DNA of 64,000 nucleotides from Pseudomonadota bacterium (GTDB taxonomy: Bacteria; Pseudomonadota; Gammaproteobacteria; JAKAQQ01), in the NCBI GenBank assembly GCA_027365475.1, contig DAHXNI010000079.1, forward strand, positions 1-64,000, given 5' to 3'. Position 1 is the stretch's first letter; each line of letters begins with the position of its first letter. Under the pieces are notes generated by a model that made no database searches, was not told the DNA's origin, and worked only from the letters and a program-made list of their open reading frames with translations. Positions 20,153-29,657 of this stretch are shown here, piece after piece. Both the position numbers and the translations under genes were made by a program.

Positions 20153-20723
20153 GTGAAGCCGACCTCAAATCCTGGTAACGCTAAGACTTCGCAAACTCCT
20201 CTCTGACGCAGCATCCTTTTCCAGCGCACACCCCACACCGAGCTGCCAAGAATCAATCTATGACCCACTGGCATCAGAGTTGCCTGAATCCAGAAAATTG
20301 CCGGTTGAGTCACCCAGTGATGGTTCACGGCAAACGACAACATCAACTTGGCCAGCAGTAGGATGCCGATGAAGATGGTCAGCAACGTGACCTGACCCAG
20401 AATCAGGATCAACCACCCGCTCTCGATACCCGCCAGGTTTGAGAGCGACAGAGGCAAACTCGTCAGGATGGGGGGCAAAAGCGGAACCATGCGCATGGTA
20501 ATGGCGGGTGGGGCATGCCAATAGACCCAGAAAGCGGATCAAGGTACCACCTGTTCTTTAGGGAAGAACTGGAACAGGTCTCAGTACAGCCGGGAAGCGG
20601 TGCGGACCCGCGCCCTCGCTTGGTACTTTCTGCGATGAGGACGGTGCAGAACTGAAGCAGGTAAAGCAACCCCCGTCTGGCGAGAATTTGGCAGACTGGC
20701 CCGCACACCGCTCCACTCACCAT
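20149..20723 (-). pseudogene. Decayed operon-1-like hyfC paralogue (frameshift, nonsense codon, internal deletion)
   Basis: Minus-strand frames give 'MVSGAVCGPVCQIL...LLYLLQFCTVLIAESTKRGRG', then 'Y*DLFQFFPKEQVVP' (cf. YRDLYKLFHKEQLIP), then 'MVPLLPPILTSLPLSLSNL...TIFIGILLLAKLMLSFAVNHHWVTQPAIFW' (cf. MVFIGITLLARSMLPFVVNHLLVAQPAVFW in 4949-5893). About 34 codons are missing. Confidence 0.9.
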
Positions 20724-20781
20724 GAACCGCTGACCCCGCATGGCGGCGAATATTCTTCACCGCGGATGGCATCAAGATTCT

Positions 20782-20823
20782 AGGAGTCATTAGCCTTGCG
20801 GCGATTATTCGGCGAACTCCATC
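20782..20823 (-). repeat. 42-bp leader repeat, copy 2
   Basis: AGGAGTCATTAGCCTTGCGGCGATTATTCGGCGAACTCCATC is the reverse complement of 4851-4892 with one mismatch. Confidence 0.93.
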
Positions 20824-20835
20824 TCCGTGACGGAC

Positions 20836-20865
20836 ATTCTAGAGAACACGGCGTCTACCCGTCAA
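20836..20865 (-). promoter_or_regulatory. Candidate promoter of the hyfC pseudogene / operon 2 (TTGACG-18-TAGAAT)
   Basis: Minus-strand TTGACG (20865-20860), 18-nt spacer, TAGAAT (20841-20836), upstream of leader repeat copy 2; mirrors 4807-4835. Confidence 0.55.
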
Positions 20866-20871
20866 GTCTCA

Positions 20872-21021
20872 CCCTACATCCTCCTCAACACCGCTTATTT
20901 CGTTCTGGGCCGAGCACTGCTGAACGGGCTCGGGGTCACCCCCTGGCTCGCGGATCTTGGAATCGTGCTGCTTGCACTCGGCATCGCGACAGCCGTCCTG
21001 ACCGGGCTCTACACCTTTCAA
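20872..21021 (+). pseudogene. Internal fragment of operon-1 hyfB
   Basis: 'LLNTAYFVLGRALLNGLGVTPWLADLGIVLLALGIATAVLTGLYTFQ' is near-identical in DNA and protein to 11071-11220 of hyfB. Confidence 0.92.
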
Positions 21022-21064
21022 CCGCTAAAGTGGATCGCGATCATCAGCTCGTCAAGAACGCTAT

Positions 21065-21087
21065 GGCCCCTGTCGACGACAGGGGCC
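21065..21087. terminator. Perfect 10-bp stem hairpin, possible terminator
   Basis: GGCCCCTGTC-GAC-GACAGGGGCC between the hyfB fragment and the 3' end of the LVIVD gene; no clear T-tract. Confidence 0.35.
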
Positions 21088-21119
21088 CAGCACTGGATAA
21101 TGCAACCGTGTTACCGAAT

Positions 21120-22787
21120 CTAGTCCTGGTAGTCCTCATTCCCGGGAGTGGGCACCGGCTTCAGCTTCGCGATCTCCGCTTGGTTTTCGAACTTCAATGT
21201 GTAAAAGCCGCCATGGCTTGAGGTGACCCAGAGGTAGAGCTGGCCATCCTGCCACACAAAGCGGCTGTGCGCCTTCGACCACGCAAAGTTGATCGGTGGA
21301 CGCACACCCTGGAATGCGTTCAACAATGAACCCGGATCGATCTCTGTCGGAACCGGCGGTGCGGGGCCTACGAAATACGCGATCTCCCTCGGTTGTCGCG
21401 GGTTACGAATATCGAACACACGAACGCCCGCCTGATGGCTAGAACAAGCCAGAAGCTTCGCATCGCGGGGATTGTCGAAGGTGCAGTCATGCACACTGTA
21501 GCCGTAGCCGCCCATGGTGGCCGTGATATCGTTTTCGGTTTTCGCGCAATTTTTCGGATCATCTACACCGATCATCAGCTGGGCTACGAGCTTGGGCTTG
21601 GCGAGATTGCTGATGCTGATGAGCCTCTCAAGCCCGAACGGTGGAAGCCCCGCACGACATGCGGCGATCGCGCTGGCCGGATAATTGCACCCACCGGATC
21701 CACACTCATCACCGACGCCCAGGTATGGCTTTCCGTTGATGAACGCCAAATCGGGCTCAATCCCGATATCGCCGTTTACCCAGTAAAGCGAGCCGATCAC
21801 CTTGATGACAGGATGTGGGCGGCGATCTTGCACCTGGCTCACATCGTAGATGACCAACCCGTTACCCGACTTGAAGACGCCGGGACGGACCATCTTGCCG
21901 ACCACGCCGCAGAAAAGAAGCGTGCCGGGCGGATGGCCATCGACCGTGAACTGATTGAGGGAAATCCGGTGGCATATCTGCCCGGCCCCGGCGCCACCCG
22001 GCTGGTCATGCGGAAAATCCCAGTCGAGGAGCTCTTTCGGATGTCTCGGGTTCGTGACGTCGATGGCGAAGAGGCGACGCTTGCTCCACGAGGTGATCCA
22101 GTAGGTTTTGCCGTCGGGGGCAAAGTTGCCGGCATGCGCCTCGAGATTCGGGTCCGGAAGCTGGACACTGGACAGCAACTTCGGGTGCGCGCAATGGGAC
22201 AGATCGTAGAAGGAGACGGCGGGTTGCGGTCCGGCGCCCATCCAGCTCTCGGCGGTACCCAATAGCGCGCGCCGGGGGTTGACCGACGGGTCCTCCCAGT
22301 CGTAGAGGGCAGCTGGATCATCGAGGTTGGTGACATACCGCGGGTCACGCGGGTTCGATACGTCCAGCACCTGGATACCGGGGTGCAGGAGCGGCGGAAC
22401 CCCCTTCTGGCCAGCTTCGTAGCCCTCGGTCGTGACGTAGGCGCAATGGCCATACCACAAGAGCTGGTGTCCGGCACCCTGGCCCTCGTATTCGCCGACG
22501 ATCGCAAGATTGCAGTTGTACGGGCGGGTCGAAGCGCCACTGGAACGCTCAGCCAACGTGAGCTGACCGTCTACCCCCTTCTCGGTCCGATCTCCCGGTT
22601 GACAGACCGGCGGGGGCACGGGGCCAAGAAACGGGGCCTGCGCTTTCGCTTTCGCAGGGGCTGCCGTCGATAGCATCAGAACACAAACAACGAGCGACAG
22701 TCCGAAACTTTGACCCATTCGATATACGTCACGCATGGCAAACCTCGCTATCTCGAAGATCTTGTGCGGGCAAGCTCGGTGAGCCAC
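21120..22787 (-). CDS. Secreted LVIVD-repeat beta-propeller protein
   Basis: Signal peptide-like N-terminus (alternative start 'MRDVYRMGQSFGLSLVVCVLML'); repeats 'GIQVLDVSNPRDPRYV', 'LFAIDVTNPRHPKEL', 'GVRVFDIRNPRQPREIAY'. Confidence 0.8.
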   Translation of the reverse strand: MAHRACPHKIFEIARFAMRDVYRMGQSFGLSLVVCVLMLSTAAPAKAKAQAPFLGPVPPPVCQPGDRTEKGVDGQLTLAERSSGASTRPYNCNLAIVGEYEGQGAGHQLLWYGHCAYVTTEGYEAGQKGVPPLLHPGIQVLDVSNPRDPRYVTNLDDPAALYDWEDPSVNPRRALLGTAESWMGAGPQPAVSFYDLSHCAHPKLLSSVQLPDPNLEAHAGNFAPDGKTYWITSWSKRRLFAIDVTNPRHPKELLDWDFPHDQPGGAGAGQICHRISLNQFTVDGHPPGTLLFCGVVGKMVRPGVFKSGNGLVIYDVSQVQDRRPHPVIKVIGSLYWVNGDIGIEPDLAFINGKPYLGVGDECGSGGCNYPASAIAACRAGLPPFGLERLISISNLAKPKLVAQLMIGVDDPKNCAKTENDITATMGGYGYSVHDCTFDNPRDAKLLACSSHQAGVRVFDIRNPRQPREIAYFVGPAPPVPTEIDPGSLLNAFQGVRPPINFAWSKAHSRFVWQDGQLYLWVTSSHGGFYTLKFENQAEIAKLKPVPTPGNEDYQD

Positions 22788-22997
22788 GCCCTAAGATAAT
22801 GACTACCCTTGAATGCTAACAAAGAAAGGGGGCTACATGCAAAATGGGGCTGGATACCAGCGTCACTCGTCGTACGAGTCACTTATCCGTTTTGTGCAAT
22901 ATGCGGCAGGAATATCATCGGTCAGTGCATTCCGGACTGGCCAGTGGCCGGGATGCGGCCAGCGCCGTCCTCAATATCCATGCAAGTTTGGGGCCAA

Positions 22998-23288
22998 TCA
23001 ATATCCGACTTCGCGTCCGTGGCGGACGGCCAATAGAACAATTTGCTTCCCATCGTCGTGATACAGGGCGACTTAGCCTCCATGCCCGCATTCAATAACC
23101 CACTCGCGCAACTCTGGCGGCAGATCTTCGACGGGGCGACCAATCTCAGGATGCGGGCTCAGCACTTTCATGCTTTGACGGATGGGCTGGGCGGCGCGTT
23201 TGGCCGCATCACGACTCTTTGGAGAGAGGACGTCATGGAGACGACCCACAGCGAGCAGCGCAGATGGGGACCACCTCAGATGTGGCAT
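22998..23288 (-). pseudogene. ParE/RelE-type toxin with an in-frame stop
   Basis: Minus strand: MPHLRWSPSALLAVGRLHDVLSPKSRDAAKRAAQPIRQSMKVLSPHPEIGRPVEDLPPELREWVIECGHGG*VALYHDDGKQIVLLAVRHGREVGY*. TAA at 23075-23073 sits where the family usually has Tyr. Confidence 0.85.
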
Positions 23289-23425
23289 TTAGGAACCGCG
23301 GCATCCTCATCCGCTTCAAGCTCGGCTAGCCAGGCATCGGCTTCGTCGGCTGTGACGTGCAGTCCGATCGTTTGGTCGTGTATCCAAGCCGCAAGTGTGT
23401 TCTTGGTACTACCTGACAATGCCAT
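23276..23425 (-). CDS. Putative antitoxin of the ParE module (49 aa, absent from the ORF track)
   Basis: MALSGSTKNTLAAWIHDQTIGLHVTADEADAWLAELEADEDAAVPKCHI; stop overlaps the toxin start (ATGCCACATCTGA). Confidence 0.7.
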   Translation of the reverse strand: MALSGSTKNTLAAWIHDQTIGLHVTADEADAWLAELEADEDAAVPKCHI

Positions 23426-23480
23426 AGCATGGCCTTTCCAGCCATGTGCCGGAAATAGCAGCCAAGGTGTATCATTGAGT

Positions 23481-23885
23481 ATGCACGGGGTCGATTCGAG
23501 GCATCAGTCGGTGCGACATTCCCAATATACCCAGTTGCTGATGGCGATCGCAGTGCTGTGGATGTCGATTTGGACACCGTACTGTCTCGCCACGGGACAA
23601 GTTTCGGCTGCGCTACCATCGTCCATGCATCAGATCTGCGGGGCGCAATCGACTCTTCCCGGGATGGGGATGGCGACTCGTTGTGTAGTGGTCAGCGCAT
23701 TGGCGCACTACGCTGGCGTGCGTGCATCACGCCCCCCTGCTCCTGTTTTCCATCCGTTTGCGCTGACCGCTCCTCCCCCCCTGGCACTCCGACCGGTTTC
23801 GCGACCTATTGCACGCATCTCGGTCCGGACGCCACGACTTCCGCCCACATCTCTGACGTTACGTTACTGCGTTTTTCTGAAATAG
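23481..23885 (+). CDS. Small secreted hypothetical protein preceding the metal efflux operon
   Basis: Signal-peptide-like hydrophobic stretch 'LLMAIAVLWMSIWTPYCLATG', then Cys/Met/Pro-rich; co-directional with the efflux operon. Confidence 0.45.
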   Translation: MHGVDSRHQSVRHSQYTQLLMAIAVLWMSIWTPYCLATGQVSAALPSSMHQICGAQSTLPGMGMATRCVVVSALAHYAGVRASRPPAPVFHPFALTAPPPLALRPVSRPIARISVRTPRLPPTSLTLRYCVFLK

Positions 23886-23952
23886 CGGTTCCCTGAAATC
23901 AGGTCCGTGCCTGTCATACGACAGGCCAGTCGTCTCCTGAATTGAGGAACCG
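23886..23952 (+). promoter_or_regulatory. Nested inverted repeat covering the ribosome binding site of the TolC-like gene
   Basis: Outer arms CGGTTCCCTGAAATCAGG (23886-23903) / CCTGAATTGAGGAACCG (23936-23952), inner hairpin GCCTGTC-ATAC-GACAGGC (23909-23926). The SD-like GAGGA (23944-23948) lies in the right arm; ATG at 23957. Confidence 0.6.
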
Positions 23953-23956
23953 TTTT

Positions 23957-25246
23957 ATGTTTTTGATATCACGTACTGTAGCGCAGGCGGTCGTCTGGAT
24001 TGCGATGCTGCTCCTCGCGGCATCCGCTTTTGCAGGACCGACACCATCATCCATCCCATGGGCCCCATTGACACTCGCGCAAGCAGCTTCCCGGCTCATG
24101 CGCGTTAACCCAGGCATACTCGGCGCGCAACAAAAGCAGGAAGTGCTCTGGCATCAGGCTGTTGCAGCCGCTCAGCTGCCCGACCCCGAGATTGGGTTGA
24201 TGGCAGAGAATTTTCCCGCCAATAACCCCATGATGCCATCTCAAGGGCCCAACGCCATGCTGAGTCTCGGCATCAGCCAGCGCCTGCCGCCTTTCGGCCA
24301 GCGTCAGTACCGGAGCGAAGAACTACAGGAGAAAAATCGGGCCGCATTCTATGGCATCGCAACCACCCGGGCAGAATCCCTGTTGGCGTTACGGCTTGCT
24401 TGGTTTGATGCTATCTCCACCAAGCAGGCCCTCTGGGTGTTGCGCACGCAACGCGATCTTGAAACGGAAAGTGTGCAGGCGGCACTAGCGCGTTTTCGTG
24501 CCGGTTTCGCTCCGGAATCCGATGTGCTGCAGGCCCAATTGGGCGAACAGGCGCTTGCAAACCGCGTTGCCCAGGTTCGGGCCCTCCACGCCGCCGCCCG
24601 TGCCCGCATTGCTGAGCTACTGAACGCGATGAGTCTCCCTGAGCTGGCTGCGGACTGGCCGGCGATTCCTAAACCACCAGCTTTGGAGACCATCGAATCT
24701 GACTTGTCCGGCAACCCCGTACTACGTCAATCCCAAGCGATCCGCCATGCAGCCGAACGGGGCGTGGAAGTCGCCAAGAGTGAATACTACCCCGACATCA
24801 CGGTGCTGGGTTCTTATGGGAACAGTTACTATCCCGGCATGCCCAATACGCTCACGATAGGCATCCGCTTTTCGCTGCCAATATTTACATCAAGGCGTCA
24901 AGATCAAGTTCTGGATGCCGCGCGCGCCAAGGCGCGCGCATCCGGATATGAATACCAAGAGCAGTCGCTGTCCATGCTGAGACGCGTGCGCACGCTGTTT
25001 GCCCAATATGCATCGACTGAGACGCAACTGCAGCGCACGCAGAGGGTGCTCCTGCCCACTGCCAAAGCCGCCTTTGCAGCAGCGCTGGCTGCTTACACCA
25101 CGGGCGAGACTGATATGACCAACCTGCTCAGGGCTCAGCGATCGGTTCTGGAATACAGTCTGGCTGGTATTCAACTGCATCGCGAGTTTGTCAGCGCCCA
25201 GGCGGAACTCGACTATCTGGCAACACAGGTGGAGCAGCATCCATGA
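23957..25246 (+). CDS. TolC-family outer membrane factor of heavy-metal efflux (CusC/CzcC-like)
   Basis: 'MLSLGISQRLPPFGQRQYRSEELQEKN', two-fold helical repeats; start of an overlapping OMF-MFP-RND operon. Confidence 0.9.
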   Translation: MFLISRTVAQAVVWIAMLLLAASAFAGPTPSSIPWAPLTLAQAASRLMRVNPGILGAQQKQEVLWHQAVAAAQLPDPEIGLMAENFPANNPMMPSQGPNAMLSLGISQRLPPFGQRQYRSEELQEKNRAAFYGIATTRAESLLALRLAWFDAISTKQALWVLRTQRDLETESVQAALARFRAGFAPESDVLQAQLGEQALANRVAQVRALHAAARARIAELLNAMSLPELAADWPAIPKPPALETIESDLSGNPVLRQSQAIRHAAERGVEVAKSEYYPDITVLGSYGNSYYPGMPNTLTIGIRFSLPIFTSRRQDQVLDAARAKARASGYEYQEQSLSMLRRVRTLFAQYASTETQLQRTQRVLLPTAKAAFAAALAAYTTGETDMTNLLRAQRSVLEYSLAGIQLHREFVSAQAELDYLATQVEQHP

Positions 25247-26529
25247 ACCGGAAAACGATCGTCTCTGTTCTCGTGGCCGCTGTCCTGTTCGGCACGGGTC
25301 TTGCCATCGGTCTCATGTGGGAAGCGGGAAACGGCTCAGCAACACACCCGAAAAACTCGACCCATCGGATTTTGTACTGGGCCAATCCCATGGATCCCGA
25401 GCAACACTTCAATCACCCCGGCAAGGACAGCATGGGCATGAACTACGTGCCGGTTTATGTGACTGCGTCGGCCACTATCCACTCGGAGAAGGAGTTGGCG
25501 GTGGACCCGCGCATGGTGCAGACCCTGGGGGTGCGTCTCGTGACGGTGCGGCCGCGCCAGTTAGGTCACGAAATCCACACCGTGGGTACGGTTGCGGTGG
25601 ATCAAAATCGTCTGTATGACGTCAACCTGCGCGTGTCCGGCTGGGTGACGGATCTCAGCGTCAGTGCGGTAGGGGATGCCGTACGGCGCGGCCAGATGTT
25701 GGCCAGGGTGTACTCGCCCGAGTTGTATGCGGCTCAGAACGAATATCTGATCGCACGTGACCAGTCACGCCTGCTCGGCAACGGCAGCATCGAACGGGCG
25801 GCGGCCGAGAAGCTCGAGCTGCTCGGTATGACGCACGCACAGATCGCGGCCTTGGCTCTGCGACGCAGGGCACAAAAGAGGATGCCCATCGTAGCGCCCA
25901 CCACCGGCACCGTACTCGCACTTGGTACACACACCGGCGGATACGTCACGCCGTATTTCACGTTGTTCAAGCTGGCCAATCTTGACCGCGTTTGGGTGAA
26001 AGTCGCGCTTTACGGTTATCAGCTGCCCTGGGTGGCGCTGGGTAACCCGGTGCGTCTGCGGCTGGCCAACGATCCCGCCAAAGTCTGGAATGGGCGTGTA
26101 AGTTTCCTGTATCCGACGCTCAACAAGATGAACCGCACGCTGGAGGCCCGTCTCACGTTCGACAATTCGGCAGGGATGCTGCGTCCGGGAATGTATGTGA
26201 AGGCCACGCTGCTCGGTACGCCACGCACCGCGCTCGCCATCCCCGCGGATGCAGTGCTGCGCACCGCAGAAGGCAACTATGTGATGGTGGCTGAGGGGCA
26301 AGGCCACTTCCTCCCGACTCAGGTGGCACTCGGCCCCGAGTCCGGTGGCTGGGTGGAGGTTCGGACAGGACTCAAGAAGGGCAATCAGGTGGCGGAAAGC
26401 GCCCAGTTCCTTTTGTACGCGGAATCCCAAGTACAGCAGATCAACGCGCGCATGCTGGGCCCGGCATCGCCCGTGCCAGAGCAGAAGCCAAAAATGCTGG
26501 ACATGCCACACAAGGGAGCGCTGCCATGA
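25243..26529 (+). CDS. Heavy-metal efflux periplasmic adaptor (CusB-like)
   Basis: 'YWANPMDPEQHFNHPGKDSMGMNYVPVY' heavy-metal-binding motif, 'GWVTDLSVSAVGDAVRRGQMLARVYSPEL'. Confidence 0.92.
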   Translation: MNRKTIVSVLVAAVLFGTGLAIGLMWEAGNGSATHPKNSTHRILYWANPMDPEQHFNHPGKDSMGMNYVPVYVTASATIHSEKELAVDPRMVQTLGVRLVTVRPRQLGHEIHTVGTVAVDQNRLYDVNLRVSGWVTDLSVSAVGDAVRRGQMLARVYSPELYAAQNEYLIARDQSRLLGNGSIERAAAEKLELLGMTHAQIAALALRRRAQKRMPIVAPTTGTVLALGTHTGGYVTPYFTLFKLANLDRVWVKVALYGYQLPWVALGNPVRLRLANDPAKVWNGRVSFLYPTLNKMNRTLEARLTFDNSAGMLRPGMYVKATLLGTPRTALAIPADAVLRTAEGNYVMVAEGQGHFLPTQVALGPESGGWVEVRTGLKKGNQVAESAQFLLYAESQVQQINARMLGPASPVPEQKPKMLDMPHKGALP

Positions 26530-29500
26530 TCCGGCGCCTTATCGAGACTTGTCTGGATAACCGTTACCTTGTCCTGCTAGCTGCTCTCGCATTGTTGCTG
26601 GTTGGCATTCTGGCAATCATGCGCATACCGCTTGAATCCATTCCCGATATATCTCCGACCCAGGTGATTGTGAAGACCTCCTTTCGTGGACAGGCACCAG
26701 AGGTGGTGCAGAACCAGGTGACCTACCCCATTGAAGCTTTGCTGATGTCGGTACCGGGGCGTCAGGCGGTACGCGGCTATTCGATGTTCGGCGATTCTTA
26801 CGTGTACGTGATCTTCAAAGGCGGCACGAGCATCCAACAAGCCCGCGATCGGGTACTACAGTATCTGAGCCAGGTGCAGGCGAAACTGCCGCCCGGGGTC
26901 ACGCCAGCGCTCGGCCCGGAAAGTTCCGGTGTGGACTGGATTTACGAGTACGCCCTCACGGATCCGAGCGGCACGCTCAACCTCGCGGATCTGACCACGC
27001 TGCAGAACTGGTTCCTCAAATACCAGCTACAAGCCATCCCCGGGATCGCGGAAGTGGCAACGGTGGGCGGCATGGTCAAGGAATACCAGGTGGTGGTGGA
27101 TCCCAACAAGCTTGTCGCCTACGGCATTTCCCTGCCGCAAGTGGAGGAAGCCATCCGCGCAGCGAATGGCGAAACCAGTGGCTCGGTGGTGGACATGGGC
27201 GGCGCCACCTACATGGTGCGCACCTCGGGTTATGTACACAATCTCGGTGACCTTGAGAGCGCTCCGCTCGTTGTGCGCGACGGCATCCCCGTGACGCTGC
27301 GCGACATCGCCCGAGTCCAATACGGCCCACAACTACCCAACGGCGTCGCCGATCTGAACGGTCGGGGGCAAGTGGTGGGCGGGATCGTCATGATGGATCA
27401 AGGCGAGAATGCCTATAACCTCATCCGGCAGATCGAGAATAAGCTTCGTGCGGTGCAGCCATCCCTGCCGAAAGGAGTCAGGATTGTCACCACCTACAGT
27501 CAAGCTCCGCTGATTGCGAGAAGCATTCATACCTTGAGCGATAAGCTCATTGAAGAATTCCTCATCATCGCGCTGGTATCCCTACTGTTCCTTTTCCGTG
27601 TCCGCTCCGCGCTGGTGGCCCTCGTTATGCTGCCGCTCGGCGTGTTGATGGCGTTTATCGTAATGTGGGCACAGGACATCCCGGCCAATATCATGTCGCT
27701 CGGAGGGATCGCCATCGCCATTGGCGCCATGGTGGATGCCGCGATCGTCATGATCGAGAACATGCACAAACATCTGGAGAAATCGCCGGATGCCGATCCC
27801 TGGATCCTGACGCGACAAGCTTCGACAGAAGTTGCGCCCGCGCTGTTCTTTTCGCTGCTGATCATCGCTGTATCGTTTCTGCCGGTGTTCGCGCTCGGGG
27901 GCGAAGAGGGAAAACTGTTCAGCCCACTCGCCTTCACCAAAACTTACTCCATGGCGGCGGCGGCGCTATTGTCGGTGACCCTGGTGCCGGTCTTGATGGC
28001 GTATTTCATCCGCGGACGGATCGCTCCGGAGCGCCAGAACCCGCTGAACCGATTCTTGGCACGTCTGTATCGCCCGGTGATAGCACTCGTCCTGCGTTAC
28101 CCATGGTATGTACTGGGAGGCGGGGTTTTGCTGCTTGGCAGTCTCGTCGTTCCCTGGACGCACCTGCAGTCGGAGTTCATGCCGCCCCTCAACGAGGGCA
28201 CGCTGCTGTATATGCCGATCAGTCAGGATCCGTCCATTTCTATCGGAGAAACCGCCTATTTGCTCCAATTAACGGATCGCATCCTCAAGAAGTTTCCCGA
28301 GGTGGAAACGGTATTTGGACAAGCGGGACGTGCGCAAACCGCAACTGACACGGCACCCCTCTCGATGTTTGATACCACCGTGACACTGAAAAATCCGAGC
28401 CAATGGCCGCGGGCTCTCACGATGCACGAGCTTGAAGACCAGTTCAATCGTGCGCTCAATCTGCCTGGCTTGTCCAATATCTGGACTCAGCCGATCCAGA
28501 ACCGGGTAGAAATGCTGACTACAGGATTACAAACACCACTCGGTATCAAGGTGGCGGGGCCGAATCTGGGGACGTTAAACCGGCTCGGGGCCGAAATTCA
28601 AGCTGCAATTCAGAAGTTGCCAGGTGTCAGGACCGTATACTCCACAAAAGCCACGGGCGGACATTACATCGTGATCCATACTGACCGCGTGGCTGCCGCA
28701 CGCTATGGTTTGTCCATCGCGGATATCAACCGGTTCGTCGAAACCGCCATCGGCGGAGAACCGGTAGCTACCGCCGTCAATGGCCTGGAGCGGTTCCCTA
28801 TCGTTCTACGGTATCCCCGGGAACTGCGTCAGTCGCTTTCGACCCTGAAAGCGAGTCGTGTGGCTGCGCCCTCGGGTGCGCAGATTCCCTTGGCTGAGTT
28901 GGCGGACATCCGTATTGAAAACGGCCCGCCGATGCTCACCAGCGATAATGCGCAGTTAAACAACTGGGTCTATATAGACCTCAAACCCGGCACCGGCATG
29001 GGGAGATTTGTGCGCTCAGCAAAGCGGATACTCACCCACGCGCTGCACCTGCCTCCGGGTTATACCCTGTCTTGGGTCGGGCAGTATCAGGTGATGCAGC
29101 AGGCGGATCGGCGATTGAGATTACTGATTCCAGCGGTGATCGTTCTGGTCGCATTGCTGCTCTACTTCAACTTCAGGAATCTCACTGAAGTGGCCATCAT
29201 CCTGTTGACGCTGCCGCTGTCGCTCGTCGGAGGTGCCTGGTTGGTGTATTTGCTGGCGTACAAACTCTCGGTCGCCGTGGCCGTAGGGTTTATTGCGCTC
29301 GTCGGCATCGCCTCTGAATTCGGCGTCGTGATGCTGCTATTTTTGGACCAATCGCTTAAATCTTGGCGATCCGAGGGGCGACTCAACACCCTCCAGGATC
29401 TCCATCAGGTCGTTATCGAGGGTACGCTCTTGCGTCTGCGTCCTATGGTAATGACTTTCGCGACGGTGGTGGCGGGCCTCCTTCCCATCATGCTCAGTCA

Positions 29501-29657
29501 GGGGACAGGCGCGGATGTCATGAAGCGCATTGCAGCACCCATGCTGGGTGGCATGGTGAGTGCCGCGGCACTGAGCCTCGTGGTGATTCCTGCGGTGTAT
29601 TACCTGTGGCAGCGTTCCAAACTGGGCGACCCGTCCACCAGAGTGCTCCGTCTGTAA
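26526..29657 (+). CDS. Heavy-metal RND efflux pump (CusA-like)
   Basis: 1043 aa; 'ESIPDISPTQVIVKTSFRGQAPEVVQNQVTYPIEALLMSVPG', 'IAIAIGAMVDAAIVMIENMHKHLEK'. Confidence 0.95.
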   Translation: MIRRLIETCLDNRYLVLLAALALLLVGILAIMRIPLESIPDISPTQVIVKTSFRGQAPEVVQNQVTYPIEALLMSVPGRQAVRGYSMFGDSYVYVIFKGGTSIQQARDRVLQYLSQVQAKLPPGVTPALGPESSGVDWIYEYALTDPSGTLNLADLTTLQNWFLKYQLQAIPGIAEVATVGGMVKEYQVVVDPNKLVAYGISLPQVEEAIRAANGETSGSVVDMGGATYMVRTSGYVHNLGDLESAPLVVRDGIPVTLRDIARVQYGPQLPNGVADLNGRGQVVGGIVMMDQGENAYNLIRQIENKLRAVQPSLPKGVRIVTTYSQAPLIARSIHTLSDKLIEEFLIIALVSLLFLFRVRSALVALVMLPLGVLMAFIVMWAQDIPANIMSLGGIAIAIGAMVDAAIVMIENMHKHLEKSPDADPWILTRQASTEVAPALFFSLLIIAVSFLPVFALGGEEGKLFSPLAFTKTYSMAAAALLSVTLVPVLMAYFIRGRIAPERQNPLNRFLARLYRPVIALVLRYPWYVLGGGVLLLGSLVVPWTHLQSEFMPPLNEGTLLYMPISQDPSISIGETAYLLQLTDRILKKFPEVETVFGQAGRAQTATDTAPLSMFDTTVTLKNPSQWPRALTMHELEDQFNRALNLPGLSNIWTQPIQNRVEMLTTGLQTPLGIKVAGPNLGTLNRLGAEIQAAIQKLPGVRTVYSTKATGGHYIVIHTDRVAAARYGLSIADINRFVETAIGGEPVATAVNGLERFPIVLRYPRELRQSLSTLKASRVAAPSGAQIPLAELADIRIENGPPMLTSDNAQLNNWVYIDLKPGTGMGRFVRSAKRILTHALHLPPGYTLSWVGQYQVMQQADRRLRLLIPAVIVLVALLLYFNFRNLTEVAIILLTLPLSLVGGAWLVYLLAYKLSVAVAVGFIALVGIASEFGVVMLLFLDQSLKSWRSEGRLNTLQDLHQVVIEGTLLRLRPMVMTFATVVAGLLPIMLSQGTGADVMKRIAAPMLGGMVSAAALSLVVIPAVYYLWQRSKLGDPSTRVLRL

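Noticed and set aside
21120-22787. Selenium-binding protein SBP56 / methanethiol oxidase
   Set aside because: Repeats read as LVIVD-type beta-propeller (VLDVSNPRDPRYV etc.); I see no convincing SBP56 signature.
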